Source: a virus. From it: DNA of 21,943 bases. The notes below the pieces were generated by a model. The model was not told where the DNA came from. It ran no database searches and worked only from the letters and a program-made list of their open reading frames with translations. The position numbers and the translations under genes were made by a program. Positions 7,338 to 15,181 of the stretch are shown here, in pieces. The stretch's first letter is position 1; every line of letters starts with the position of its first letter. The DNA lies in IMG/VR virus record IMGVR_UViG_3300033144_003702, positions 1 through 21,943 of that record; one strand, written 5' to 3'.

Positions 7338-9193
7338 TTCTCCCCATCGCAGCCACGTGGCGGTGTGACTTCGCCTCGAAAGCCTGTCCAGTCAAGAGGC
7401 ACTGTAGCCAGGGTGCGCACGTGATACTCCTTCTCTGTGATCTCTTCCTCAGGACACAGTTCGTAAGCCGACGTCGCTGGGTCGAACTCAAGACCAAGCG
7501 CTAACGACTTGACGCCGCGATCAGCCAAGTCGACTAGGGTGCGCTCTACTTGCCCACTGCAGTATTCATGCTCAGTGAAGTAAAGCGTGCAGGACACCGC
7601 GTTGTCGGACCACACCTCTTGTGTGCAAGCCAGGAGGTCGGCTTGTTCCTGAAAAGACGAATCCTTAGCCGTCCTGCCGCGAGTGCGCACAGGCACCTCG
7701 TAGACCAGGACGTCCTTCGCACCCTGCTTGTCCTCAACACCAAAGTAGCCTGCGCACTCCAGGACCTGGCGAATGGGGTCATCTCGGCCGATCCTGATAC
7801 GCCGCAACATGAAGGACGCGGTGGTAGCACGCACACGTCGGTAGGCACGTCTCAGGATCCTGCGTAGCTCGCTCTCTCCCACACGGTCCTGCCAGTCGGC
7901 CGTTCCTACTAGTGAGACGCCGATACGTCGGTTTCGACCTAGCACCTCGTTCGTGAAGTGGCGGTGTGTGGGTAGGAGAGCCACCGTCCCCGCGTAGAAC
8001 GCCGCGTGTTCTGCAGCCGCAATCATGTCCTCCTCGTCGGCACAGCGGCCAGGGAACGTCTCTACCACGTTGCACAGTTCGCGGTGGTCAAGCAGGATCT
8101 CACCACACGGGTTGACGAGCTTAGCTTTGTCGACCGAGTTGAAGAGGAGAAGCGCTCCTGGCTCTGCACGCTCAAACGCACCGTCGGCTAGACGACCCAC
8201 GCATTGCAGGAACTTGGCTCGCGTGTGAAACCGCAGCGTGTTATTCGACGCCCATCCCCACTCTGCACGTTCAGGGTGCAGGTCGTAGTTTTTCAAGTCC
8301 CAGAAGGTCTCGTCATCTGGGTCACCAAGCAGGATTTCTGCACTGCGACGCACATCACCCATAGAGACGGCAGCGCCGATCTGGTTGACAAGGTCAGCGA
8401 GTAGCCGCGTGGTATTGAAACCCAGGTCTCGCCGGTAGTAACCAAAAGAGTCGCGGATCCACTCGTGACATTGTAGCAACGGATCGGACCCAGAGGCGCG
8501 TCCACCCATGCCGCGTAGTGGTGACCCCTTGGGTCGAATCTCGCTGTAGTCGAAGATGGGGTGCGCGGCCAGGACTCCCATCTCGGCTTGCACTAGTCGA
8601 GAAATCGACTCCACCCAGCCTTCCCGTGTGTCGGGGATCACCCACTCGTAGCGGTAGGCTCGTGCTACCGGTTCGGCTACCACGCGCTTACCGAGTGAGA
8701 TACCGCAGCCTACACCAACACCACACATCAGAGCGTCGGTGATCCAGGCTAGATCGTGTGGCAGGTTCTCGTCTGCACGGATCTCGCTGGCCCCGCAGTT
8801 AAAGAGAGCCATCGACCCGCGATCACGAACCCACTTGGTTCCCATGGCGAAGAGACCACGACCAGGGGGACACCACTTGAACTCCATGAGCGACTTGGCC
8901 ATGAGCAGAGCCACTATCTGCATCTCTGGCTCATCCCATTTTTGACCAGCACGAACATACCAGTCCAAGCGGATCGACATCATGCCTTCGATCACTCGCA
9001 CTACGACGTCTAGCCAGGACTCACGTTGGTCATCGTCGTCTCGCGAGTAAGTCCTATAGAAAACGATCTCAGCAAAGTCACCACCGGGAAAAGGTTGGAC
9101 CGAAGCTTGTAGCTCCTTCAACCCGTCGATACTGAAACGCCAAATCGCTTGCACATACTTCCCGTGTTCCCTTACCTCGAATGTCGTCGTCAC
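7325..9193 (-). CDS. Class II (adenosylcobalamin-dependent) ribonucleoside-triphosphate reductase
   Basis: This 622-residue enzyme resembles the monomeric Lactobacillus leichmannii-type RTPR, which reduces NTPs to dNTPs with B12. Visible residues fit: FNCGASE (Cys about 131) and NPCGEILLDHRELC, with the two Cys about 363 and 374 spaced 11 apart as in the family's C408/C419. The C-terminal redox pair CDGEKC (C615/C620) matches the family's swinging-arm cysteines. It starts at GTG (9191-9193) in a GTGA overlap with the MazG-like gene, so the two are coupled. Because it acts on triphosphates, it would directly supply dGTP for the MazG-like enzyme. It is somewhat shorter than the family's usual length of about 740. 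No intein seen. Confidence 0.92.
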   Translation of the reverse strand: MTTTFEVREHGKYVQAIWRFSIDGLKELQASVQPFPGGDFAEIVFYRTYSRDDDDQRESWLDVVVRVIEGMMSIRLDWYVRAGQKWDEPEMQIVALLMAKSLMEFKWCPPGRGLFAMGTKWVRDRGSMALFNCGASEIRADENLPHDLAWITDALMCGVGVGCGISLGKRVVAEPVARAYRYEWVIPDTREGWVESISRLVQAEMGVLAAHPIFDYSEIRPKGSPLRGMGGRASGSDPLLQCHEWIRDSFGYYRRDLGFNTTRLLADLVNQIGAAVSMGDVRRSAEILLGDPDDETFWDLKNYDLHPERAEWGWASNNTLRFHTRAKFLQCVGRLADGAFERAEPGALLLFNSVDKAKLVNPCGEILLDHRELCNVVETFPGRCADEEDMIAAAEHAAFYAGTVALLPTHRHFTNEVLGRNRRIGVSLVGTADWQDRVGESELRRILRRAYRRVRATTASFMLRRIRIGRDDPIRQVLECAGYFGVEDKQGAKDVLVYEVPVRTRGRTAKDSSFQEQADLLACTQEVWSDNAVSCTLYFTEHEYCSGQVERTLVDLADRGVKSLALGLEFDPATSAYELCPEEEITEKEYHVRTLATVPLDWTGFRGEVTPPRGCDGEKCSV

Positions 9194-9513
9194 CGGCTGT
9201 CTCCTTTGCCGCGAATCTTACCGCGCACTGCTCTGCTGTTTATCTTTTCCATGTTCGACTCAATGAGTCGTTCTATGGTGAGCCCATTATGTAAGGCTAT
9301 CGACGTCAAATAAAAGAGGACGTCTCCTAACTCTAGTTCTATGGCTCTTTCGAATTCGTCGTCGAGACTCTCATAATCGAGACGCTCTCGACGCTTCATC
9401 TTACCCAACACCTCGCCTGTCTCTTCTGCGAGACCGAACACTTTCTCGTTCAGCGACGAACCAGCCATCATACCATTAATCCACTCTTGATAGTGTGTAA
9501 GCAGATCACTCAT
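9190..9513 (-). CDS. MazG-like nucleotide pyrophosphohydrolase (MazZ candidate)
   Basis: This 107-residue all-alpha NTP pyrophosphatase has the metal-binding pairs of the MazG fold: EETGE (E30, E31, E34) and ELGD (E61, D64). In Z-genome phages a MazG-like enzyme (MazZ) hydrolyses dGTP or GTP to the monophosphate, giving PurZ its substrate. The present protein has the right family, size and genomic company for that role, but sequence alone cannot prove dGTP specificity. An AAGGTG Shine-Dalgarno lies about 9 nt before the ATG. It is the first gene after the 452-bp palindrome region and overlaps the reductase start (GTGA). A remnant resembling its first residues lies at 15113-15181. Confidence 0.85.
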   Translation of the reverse strand: MSDLLTHYQEWINGMMAGSSLNEKVFGLAEETGEVLGKMKRRERLDYESLDDEFERAIELELGDVLFYLTSIALHNGLTIERLIESNMEKINSRAVRGKIRGKGDSR

Positions 9514-9570
9514 TTTGTCACACCTTGCCTGTAGTTAAGGGGTTACCAGCCCGTGGGTCGGCGGTCCGTC

Positions 9571-9592
9571 TGAGTTGTGACGTCACAACTCA
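9571..9592. repeat. Perfect 22-bp palindrome, copy 1
   Basis: The 20-bp core GAGTTGTGACGTCACAACTC is flanked by T and A, making a 22-bp perfect dyad centred on ACGT within TGACGTCA. It lies 58 bp upstream of the mazG-like start codon. The symmetry suits a dimeric DNA-binding protein. Confidence 0.95.
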
Positions 9593-9645
9593 TGAGGCAT
9601 CGCGTCAGCGACCCAAAATAGAAATACCAACCAGGGAAACACATG

Positions 9646-9687
9646 TAATACTCTCTTTTTCTATTTTATTATTTTTTAATTTTTTAT
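9646..9687. other. A+T-rich tract (candidate DNA-unwinding element)
   Basis: About 40 bp are almost all T/A on the plus strand (CTATTTTATTATTTTTTAAT and flanks), in sharp contrast with the GC-richer surroundings. The tract sits between the two perfect palindromes. It could melt easily at an origin, or hold a promoter -10 region on the minus strand. If adenines are replaced by Z, which forms three hydrogen bonds with T, an A/T tract would be less easily melted, which makes this placement interesting. Confidence 0.7.
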
Positions 9688-9697
9688 GGGGGGAAGG

Positions 9698-9717
9698 GAG
9701 TTGTGACGTCACAACTC
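9698..9717. repeat. Perfect 20-bp palindrome, copy 2
   Basis: An exact second copy of GAGTTGTGACGTCACAACTC lies 127 bp from copy 1, on the other side of the A+T tract. Degenerate relatives follow at 9793-9808 (GAGTTGTGACGGTCAC, an inserted base at the centre) and 9924-9941 (AGTCGTGCCGTCACGACT, one mismatched pair). Confidence 0.95.
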
Positions 9718-9749
9718 AGTCAAGTTTGTTGACAAGGCCAGAGGCCGTC

Positions 9750-9830
9750 TCCCAGGCGGATTGGATCACCTAAAGAAGTAGTCAAGGGTGTCGAGTTGTG
9801 ACGGTCACCACCGCTCCGAGCCGCCTGGGA
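9750..9830. repeat. 10-bp inverted repeat with 61-bp spacer
   Basis: TCCCAGGCGG (9750-9759) and CCGCCTGGGA (9821-9830) are exact inverted copies. The right arm is itself inside a smaller dyad, CTCCGAG-15 nt-CTCGGAG. Either could be a protein site or a transcript hairpin. No T-run follows on either strand that would make it a classical terminator. Confidence 0.6.
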
Positions 9831-9965
9831 CTTGACTCGGAGTCCGTATATAGTGCTTACCGACTCCAAGTCACTAGTGTTGACTACGAGTCTCATTAGA
9901 CCTCTCGCGGACCTTGCCAACTCAGTCGTGCCGTCACGACTCGTCCTGCTTGCCTAGCCCACACA

Positions 9966-10145
9966 CTACTGAGAGTCAAGTCGGTCCTCCTCGACTCTTG
10001 CCCTACGATTACCACGAGTCCTACACTCGACACAGAAGAGGAAGTCGCGGATGAGCACACGTTGCCAGCCTTTCGGGATCGTGTCAAACTCGGTAGTTCG
10101 ACATGTCCCACACCACACGCACTTTCTCTCTACGAGTCGCTTCAT
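9966..10145 (-). CDS. 59-residue zinc-ribbon protein (short gene)
   Basis: ATG at 10143-10145 leads to TAG at 9966-9968, giving 59 residues. The protein has CVWCGTC (C9, C12, C15) and FCVEC (C38, C41), a compact zinc ribbon, with a basic start (MKRLVERK) and an R/E-rich end. It begins 3 nt after the stop of the previous gene, itself a double zinc-ribbon protein, which supports reinitiation; no strong Shine-Dalgarno is seen. The spaced CxxC pairs and tight linkage make chance unlikely. Role unknown; nucleic acid binding is plausible. Confidence 0.7.
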   Translation of the reverse strand: MKRLVERKCVWCGTCRTTEFDTIPKGWQRVLIRDFLFCVECRTRGNRRARVEEDRLDSQ

Positions 10146-10148
10146 CTA

Positions 10149-10547
10149 CTAGCCGACGCGGTTGCTGATCGCGAGTGATCCCGCGCTGAGCCACGTCCTC
10201 CAAGACACGTCAAACACATAAAACTCTTTATGAGTAGTCTTACCAATCCGGATTACCACCCCCTTCGTGACGTAGAAGTTAATACCCGGCTCCCGATAGA
10301 CCTCACGCTCTAGACCGGAGGGGGAAATAAGAGTTAGTGACACCTCGTTCTCTTGCTTCTGCCGATTCGGCCGACGAGGTGAGCACTTCTCGCAGAAGTT
10401 ATCGAGCCCGTAGGTAGGCCCGGTGCAAGAAGCGCATTTTGGCTTACGATGGCGCTGGCGCATACATGGCTCACAGACAAGACGTTGCTTCGCCTTGTAT
10501 CGTTCTCGACGATGGCAGAATCGGCAGAGACTATTAGCCACTGGCAT
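10149..10547 (-). CDS. Double zinc-ribbon protein
   Basis: This protein of about 132 residues has four CxxC pairs in its first 55 residues (CRFC, CEPC, CASC, CEKC), suggesting two zinc ribbons rich in Arg/Lys. A C-terminal domain of about 70 residues follows, with strand-like segments (INFYVTKGVVIRIGKTTHKEFYVFDVSW). An upstream ATG at 10560-10562 would add five residues. I prefer the ATG at 10545-10547 because GAGGA lies 8 nt before it. The gene overlaps the end of the large ATPase gene by 14 nt. Possible roles are RNA or DNA binding, or contact with a polymerase; none can be shown from sequence. Confidence 0.7.
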   Translation of the reverse strand: MPVANSLCRFCHRRERYKAKQRLVCEPCMRQRHRKPKCASCTGPTYGLDNFCEKCSPRRPNRQKQENEVSLTLISPSGLEREVYREPGINFYVTKGVVIRIGKTTHKEFYVFDVSWRTWLSAGSLAISNRVG

Positions 10548-13002
10548 CGGGTAGGTCCTCATTCACAGGGCGTTCGCCTAGTCGGCCAGGACCAACGAAC
10601 CTCCCCACCCAGGTGCGGTGTCGAAATTGTCCTTCAAATCGGATAGCGGAACTTTTGATACCTAGGCGCTTAGGCCAGTCGATTTCTTGCAGGTCCTGAG
10701 TGAGAATGTGGCGTGGATCGATACTGCCACCTACGTCTGGCATGAACTCCTCCAGGATCTTGGAGGCGACAGGAGAAGAGAGGTCAACCCACCCACGCTC
10801 TCCCGGCCAACGAGCTGAATTCGAAAGCACACGCTCCTCATGTCTCCCACACACGTGCTCGTAAAAGAGAGCCAGGAGCGCACCGTCAATCTTCCCTTGC
10901 TCGCTGTGTGTCTCCTCACCGGAGCGACAGCCAAGCACGCGTGCAGCGTTCGGCCACACGTAGTCGGCCTTCTTCGCTATCTCTAGTGCGTGGGCAAGGA
11001 TGCCCTCTGCTGCGCGAACACGCTTCCATTCGTTAGGTGGTATGTCCAGGCTCTTCTCACGTTCTTTCGGTGTGGACCGCCAGGCTGACGGGCTAGGCCC
11101 AGTCTTGCGCCAGTCGCTGTGGACCGACGTCTCTATTGTGATGTAAGTAAGTCTTCGTGCCATCTCTGGAGCATGTAGAGCGGAGGGCATTCTAACGAAC
11201 GTAAGGACGAGCGGTGAACTACAACGAGCCCTGACTGCAGACGAGTAGAGCGGACGATACTCAATCGGGTCTTCGAGTCCAATGACTCCCTTAATGTGTC
11301 GATGCAGACCTCGGACTCGGTGGAGGTCATTAACAATAAGTGGTCTCCGTCCGGAAGACATCGCCTCACCGACTCGTCGTCGCCAGTATTCTTCATCTTT
11401 AGGGAACGCCTCCGTTACGTCTGCTGGTGTTGATCGAACGATACTAGCTGCGATGCCGACTGTCTGCGTCTTACCAGAACCCGTAGGCCCGATAACGGCT
11501 AGGATGATCGGAGGACCACCCGCTTCGGCACAGGCCATGGCAACGACAAGAGTAAGGAGGTAGTCTTCTCGTATTCCTGGGTAGTCTCTTTTGAGAACGC
11601 GGCATGCCTCGTCGTAGGGAAGTGGCTTAATGCTGCTCGATAGAGGTGGAGGTGTTCCATCTCCAGGTCGTGCGACTGTGACGACTCCAGGCATTTCAGA
11701 CTTGGGGTTAAGTATGACATCAATCGGTCTCACCTTCAAGTAGCCCTCAAGTGGCCCAGTCGAGCGAGCCAACGCTATCCGCTCTCGTTGTGAGCGCACC
11801 CAGGGTAGGCACGCTATCTCCGCGTCTCGTAGCTCAATAGACTCGAACGTGTCCGAGTGCACCCAGCGGCCATCGTGTCGACGAACCCAACGCAGCGACT
11901 CATTAAACACGCCCTCTGCTCGCTTCTTGAACTCGCCTTGCGCGACGATACGTGGGTGCCTCGCAGCCAACATAGCAGAGAACGTGACTTGGCCGGTGCT
12001 CTTGTGTCCTATCTTCTTCGGCCACCCTGCAGGCAGGGCCAGCGTAATCTTGCCGTGTTCCCAGTGAGTCCACGCGTCAGCCGCACAGAGCCACGGGTCT
12101 CGCTCAAGTTCGAGTTCCTGCTGCGGCACACCGATGATACGAGACCAAGGACGCCACCCTTCACCAAGTCGACCCGCACAGCGGAAGCACCAGAGTCCTT
12201 GCTCCAGGACGATAACAGGGTCGCGTCCCTCGTAAGGCGAAGGGGCGATCACGCACATGTGGTGTGGTAGGCGTGCACCCTCGTTGCCTGCACGGTAGTT
12301 AAGCCAGGACACGACACGTGGGTCGTTGATAGAGAGGCCGTCAGCGTGGCCGTATTCCTGGGAACGGAGCACAGCGCCTAGCGGTGCAGGACGTCCACGG
12401 GCTCTCCACTTTTGCGGACGCAGAGACCGACGCACCTTTAGGCCACGCACGTAGGGAAGGTCCGACACACCACACAGCAGGAGCGAAGCCAAGGCTCGTC
12501 CTGTGGCTGGGATCTCGTCCTCGCCTTCAAAGAGAAGCTCCGCACTCTTTCTGCTAGCGAACGCAGCGACAGCACCCGTGGCTACAGCGAGGTCGGCTGT
12601 CACACGTCTTGCTACGTCTTGCTCGATCCCTGGCTTAAAGAGCACGAGTGCACACGCCGCGTCGACACTCTCGTCCCAACGCACACGCTTAGCGTCAGCC
12701 GCTGCGAGTAAGATAGCCTCGACGCCAGCACGTGGCACCGCGACGTCTTCTTCTTTCTCACCGTCGACCTTCAAGACGCGGAGGCGTGTGGTAGGGTTGG
12801 CCTCCTCTGGTATGACGTCGGTTTTCCTCGCGTTAAGGAAGGCTGTGCGTAGCTTCTCTAGCTCGACACCCAGGTTCTTGGCTACGCGCCGAAGCTGTGT
12901 AGCGTCGTCGGGGTTGCAGCGGTCCGACAGGTCTTTAAACCTGGCTGTCCACTTGGTGCTGGTCTTCCCGACTGGTGGTTCTATCCAGATCTCGTCACTC
13001 AC
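10534..13002 (-). CDS. Putative primase-helicase-like AAA+/P-loop ATPase
   Basis: This is an 822-residue protein. The C-terminal half has a clear Walker A, GPTGSGKT (about residues 505-512). A Walker B-like PLIVNDL follows, then a conserved-looking PLVLTFVRMP and an arginine-finger-like EMARRLTYITIE, as in SF3/D5 or VirE-type helicases. In the N-terminal half, HHMCVIAPSPYEG (about 247-259) and WCFRCAG (about 271-277) resemble a primase CHC2-type zinc motif of the CPFH...CFxCG type. No catalytic TOPRIM or AEP motif was recognised between them. The start is GTG in a GTGA overlap with the polymerase gene, which supports a replication role. It may be the replicative helicase or helicase-primase of the phage. 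An unusual divergent protein. Confidence 0.7.
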   Translation of the reverse strand: MSDEIWIEPPVGKTSTKWTARFKDLSDRCNPDDATQLRRVAKNLGVELEKLRTAFLNARKTDVIPEEANPTTRLRVLKVDGEKEEDVAVPRAGVEAILLAAADAKRVRWDESVDAACALVLFKPGIEQDVARRVTADLAVATGAVAAFASRKSAELLFEGEDEIPATGRALASLLLCGVSDLPYVRGLKVRRSLRPQKWRARGRPAPLGAVLRSQEYGHADGLSINDPRVVSWLNYRAGNEGARLPHHMCVIAPSPYEGRDPVIVLEQGLWCFRCAGRLGEGWRPWSRIIGVPQQELELERDPWLCAADAWTHWEHGKITLALPAGWPKKIGHKSTGQVTFSAMLAARHPRIVAQGEFKKRAEGVFNESLRWVRRHDGRWVHSDTFESIELRDAEIACLPWVRSQRERIALARSTGPLEGYLKVRPIDVILNPKSEMPGVVTVARPGDGTPPPLSSSIKPLPYDEACRVLKRDYPGIREDYLLTLVVAMACAEAGGPPIILAVIGPTGSGKTQTVGIAASIVRSTPADVTEAFPKDEEYWRRRVGEAMSSGRRPLIVNDLHRVRGLHRHIKGVIGLEDPIEYRPLYSSAVRARCSSPLVLTFVRMPSALHAPEMARRLTYITIETSVHSDWRKTGPSPSAWRSTPKEREKSLDIPPNEWKRVRAAEGILAHALEIAKKADYVWPNAARVLGCRSGEETHSEQGKIDGALLALFYEHVCGRHEERVLSNSARWPGERGWVDLSSPVASKILEEFMPDVGGSIDPRHILTQDLQEIDWPKRLGIKSSAIRFEGQFRHRTWVGRFVGPGRLGERPVNEDLPDASG

Positions 13003-15116
13003 GGTTTCGTATACCTTTTACCTACTGCTCCATCGACGTCGATGGGGAAGCCTTTAGCCCAGGCGGGACCGTCACGCATTATCGCCTCTATCTTTGCTAG
13101 GCTCTCTTCGGCCTCACGCTTTGCGACCTCGACCACCAACTCGTCATGCACGTGCAGGACGATGCGCACACGCTTACCGGCCTCACCATTTCCGATACGG
13201 ACCATGGCGTCACCTAGCAGGTCGCGTGAAACAGCCTGCACCACATTCTCTGTCAGCTTCCCACCGTAGGTCGGCACACGGAAGCCACCACGGTTCGACT
13301 CAAAAGTGATCGAGTTAGTCCGTCCTCCCCAACGGTCGTCGACCTTCTCCCAGTCGATGTTGCGATACTGCACACGTCGGCCAGAGGGAAGGACGCAGAT
13401 CATGTGTCTTCCCTCACGCAGCCACGTGCAGCGACCAGCTTTTTCCATCCGCGACTCGCCTTTTGCGATCCGCTCGACTGCCTTCTTCATCTCCTTCCAC
13501 AGTCCACCCTGTCGAGTGACGACGAGCTTACCCTCTGGTGTGCGCCACTTTCCTTTGCGTCGGCCAGCGATAGCGACGTTAGCATCGCGCCAGCCGTTGA
13601 CGACGTCGACTGCGGTAACACCTGCAGCTTCGAGGTCAACGTTCATCTTGCTAGCCATGTTGGTCAGCGCATCAGGTCCACCCTGGTAGCCGCAGGCAAG
13701 GACGGCTATCTTACCGGCGTCACGTTGGGACGAGGGTTTCTCTATGTCCTCGTATCGCATACCAAAGATCTCGGCAGCGACGACGCGGTAGGCGTCTAGT
13801 CCTTTCTCGTAAGGAACGAGTCCCGGCTTGTTACGAGCGATCCAGTGCGTTCCACGTGCTTCGACAGCCGAGTAGTCGACGACTGCGATAAGTCGGCCTT
13901 TGGGCGCTGCGAAGATGCCACGCAGCATCGAGCCTAAGACCTCGAATATCGACTCATCTTTCTCGTCTGCGAACACTGCCGGTGCATCGTTGGGATGTGC
14001 GTAGACGAACTCGGGGATCTTGATCTTGACCTTGGGAAGGTTACCGAGCTGTGCACCACGATGCGACCAGCGGCCAGTGTGCGCACCGTGGTAGACGGTA
14101 GCGCCACGTAGCCGACCGTCGAGGCACGAACGGTGGATCACAGCCTCGATTTTAGCTGCGGTTATTTTCGACGTTGCTATCTTGGCCTGGACCACGACCT
14201 TCACGACGGGGTCGTCAGTGTTATCCAGGATGCGACCGAGTGTGAGACTCGTGCAGTTCTTGACGCTCTTACTGTAGTTCTCCTTTAACCACTTTAGCGT
14301 TTGCGGCTGCGAGCGTAGAGCCTTTGCACCCATCACACCGTTGGTGGCGACACGCGAAGCTTCAGCTAGCCTGGCCGCGTTCTCGTGCTCTTGCTTGAGC
14401 ATCCCGGCTGCTAAGTCTAGGTCGACCGCTATCCCTCTGTCGTTGATGGCTCGGTCTGCAGCCAGGACGAGATCATCAGTGTGTTCATGCCCCAGACATT
14501 CGTCTCTCCAAATGGCCGCGTTAAGGAAGACGTCGGTTGCGCAGTAGCGAGCGAGTGCTGAAAGGCGATATTTATCAGGTTCGACAAATTTGCCACGGAA
14601 TGGACCTTTCCCTTGTGGGCGTGAGAGAAGACGAAGCACCTGCTGTCCGTCTTTGTGTTTGCCAGTGCTGAAGAGCATCTGCCCGATTTTATCGAGTCCA
14701 CCTGGTAGGCCGCGACGTCGACAGCGTGGCATCGAGTCGAACCACACCGCTCCTGTCCCTGGGTAGAACTTGTCCCACACCAAGCGATCAAACTCCGCTG
14801 CGTTGTGACCGATGAGAGGAACGCCCTCCTTGATAGCGCGGAGGATAGCGCCGGGTGGCTGCGTCGTGTTGCCACGTCCCTTTACGAAGCGCACTGCTCC
14901 TTTTGCCCACCCTAGCGAGCGAAGCGTAGCCCAGTCTGGTCTCCAGTCACGAATGGGGTAATCGTGTGGAGACCAGCACCAGGCTACGTTCGGGTCTTCC
15001 CGTATATCGAGAGCCACCACACACAGAACGTCTGTGGTAGCGTCTCGAATATACGAGCGACCTCCTACTTGACGTAGGTCCGCACAACTCCGAGTTTCGA
15101 AGTCGACAAAAATCAC
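12999..15116 (-). CDS. Family A DNA polymerase with 3'-5' exonuclease (DpoZ candidate)
   Basis: This is a 705-residue replicative polymerase. The DEDDy exonuclease has FVDFET (ExoI, residues 3-8), IGHNAAEFD (ExoII, about 105) and YCATDV (ExoIII, about 192). The polymerase has motif A VVDYSAVEAR (about 412), motif B RDAGKIAVLACGYQG (about 465) and motif C VHDELVVEV (HDE about 655). No 5'-3' exonuclease domain is present. Phage Z-genomes often carry a family A polymerase (DpoZ) next to purZ that prefers dZTP over dATP. This gene sits 60 nt downstream of purZ. Its discrimination cannot be judged by eye. The start is GTG (15114-15116) because the only upstream in-frame codons soon meet a stop. 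It overlaps the next gene by GTGA. Confidence 0.95.
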   Translation of the reverse strand: MIFVDFETRSCADLRQVGGRSYIRDATTDVLCVVALDIREDPNVAWCWSPHDYPIRDWRPDWATLRSLGWAKGAVRFVKGRGNTTQPPGAILRAIKEGVPLIGHNAAEFDRLVWDKFYPGTGAVWFDSMPRCRRRGLPGGLDKIGQMLFSTGKHKDGQQVLRLLSRPQGKGPFRGKFVEPDKYRLSALARYCATDVFLNAAIWRDECLGHEHTDDLVLAADRAINDRGIAVDLDLAAGMLKQEHENAARLAEASRVATNGVMGAKALRSQPQTLKWLKENYSKSVKNCTSLTLGRILDNTDDPVVKVVVQAKIATSKITAAKIEAVIHRSCLDGRLRGATVYHGAHTGRWSHRGAQLGNLPKVKIKIPEFVYAHPNDAPAVFADEKDESIFEVLGSMLRGIFAAPKGRLIAVVDYSAVEARGTHWIARNKPGLVPYEKGLDAYRVVAAEIFGMRYEDIEKPSSQRDAGKIAVLACGYQGGPDALTNMASKMNVDLEAAGVTAVDVVNGWRDANVAIAGRRKGKWRTPEGKLVVTRQGGLWKEMKKAVERIAKGESRMEKAGRCTWLREGRHMICVLPSGRRVQYRNIDWEKVDDRWGGRTNSITFESNRGGFRVPTYGGKLTENVVQAVSRDLLGDAMVRIGNGEAGKRVRIVLHVHDELVVEVAKREAEESLAKIEAIMRDGPAWAKGFPIDVDGAVGKRYTKP

Positions 15117-15181
15117 GCAATACCCCGCGAGTCTGACATTCCTGTCATCCTACCATCCACCCACTCTTGGTATTGATTAAG
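15113..15181 (-). pseudogene. Remnant of a mazG-like N terminus between purZ and polymerase
   Basis: A 22-codon open stretch reads LNQYQEWVDGRMTG and then runs to a stop at 15113-15115. It matches the beginning of the mazG-like gene at 9190-9513, LTHYQEWINGMMAG, with 8 of 14 identical residues and conservative V/I, D/N and T/A changes. The DNA also matches over CAAGAGTGG and beyond. The copy has no start codon of its own, and its first codon overlaps the purZ stop. It appears to be what is left of a second mazZ adjacent to purZ. Confidence 0.6.

Larger units (their letters stand above)
9514..9965. other. 452-bp gene-free region: candidate origin or operator/promoter region
   Basis: No convincing gene is found between the mazG-like ATG and the 59-codon zinc-ribbon gene. 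The region contains two perfect copies of a 20-bp palindrome, two degenerate copies, a nearly pure A+T tract at about 9646-9687 between the perfect ones, and a 10-bp inverted repeat (TCCCAGGCGG at 9750-9759, CCGCCTGGGA at 9821-9830). Many GAGTC/GACTC motifs occur. Repeated dyads next to an easily melted tract are typical of replication origins. They also fit a repressor-controlled promoter for mazG-RNR. A TATATA lies at about 9847-9852, but no clean -35/-10 pair was found. Confidence 0.6.

Noticed and set aside
7325-9193. Intein or truncation in the reductase
   Set aside because: Catalytic cysteines, the 11-residue spacing and the C-terminal CxxxxC pair are all present in one uninterrupted frame.
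9571-9717. Palindromes as rho-independent terminators
   Set aside because: On the minus strand no T-run follows the dyads; the A+T tract is A-rich in that direction. No plus-strand genes need a terminator.
9525-9920. Open frames across the palindrome region (82 codons plus strand, 66 codons minus strand)
   Set aside because: Both run through inverted repeats and the A+T tract, and neither has a domain or a gene-like composition.
9896-10111. 71-codon minus-strand ORF
   Set aside because: It occupies another frame of the same DNA as the 59-residue zinc-ribbon gene, which has paired CxxC motifs and proper spacing after the previous stop. The 71-codon product is Ser/Arg-rich with no motif.
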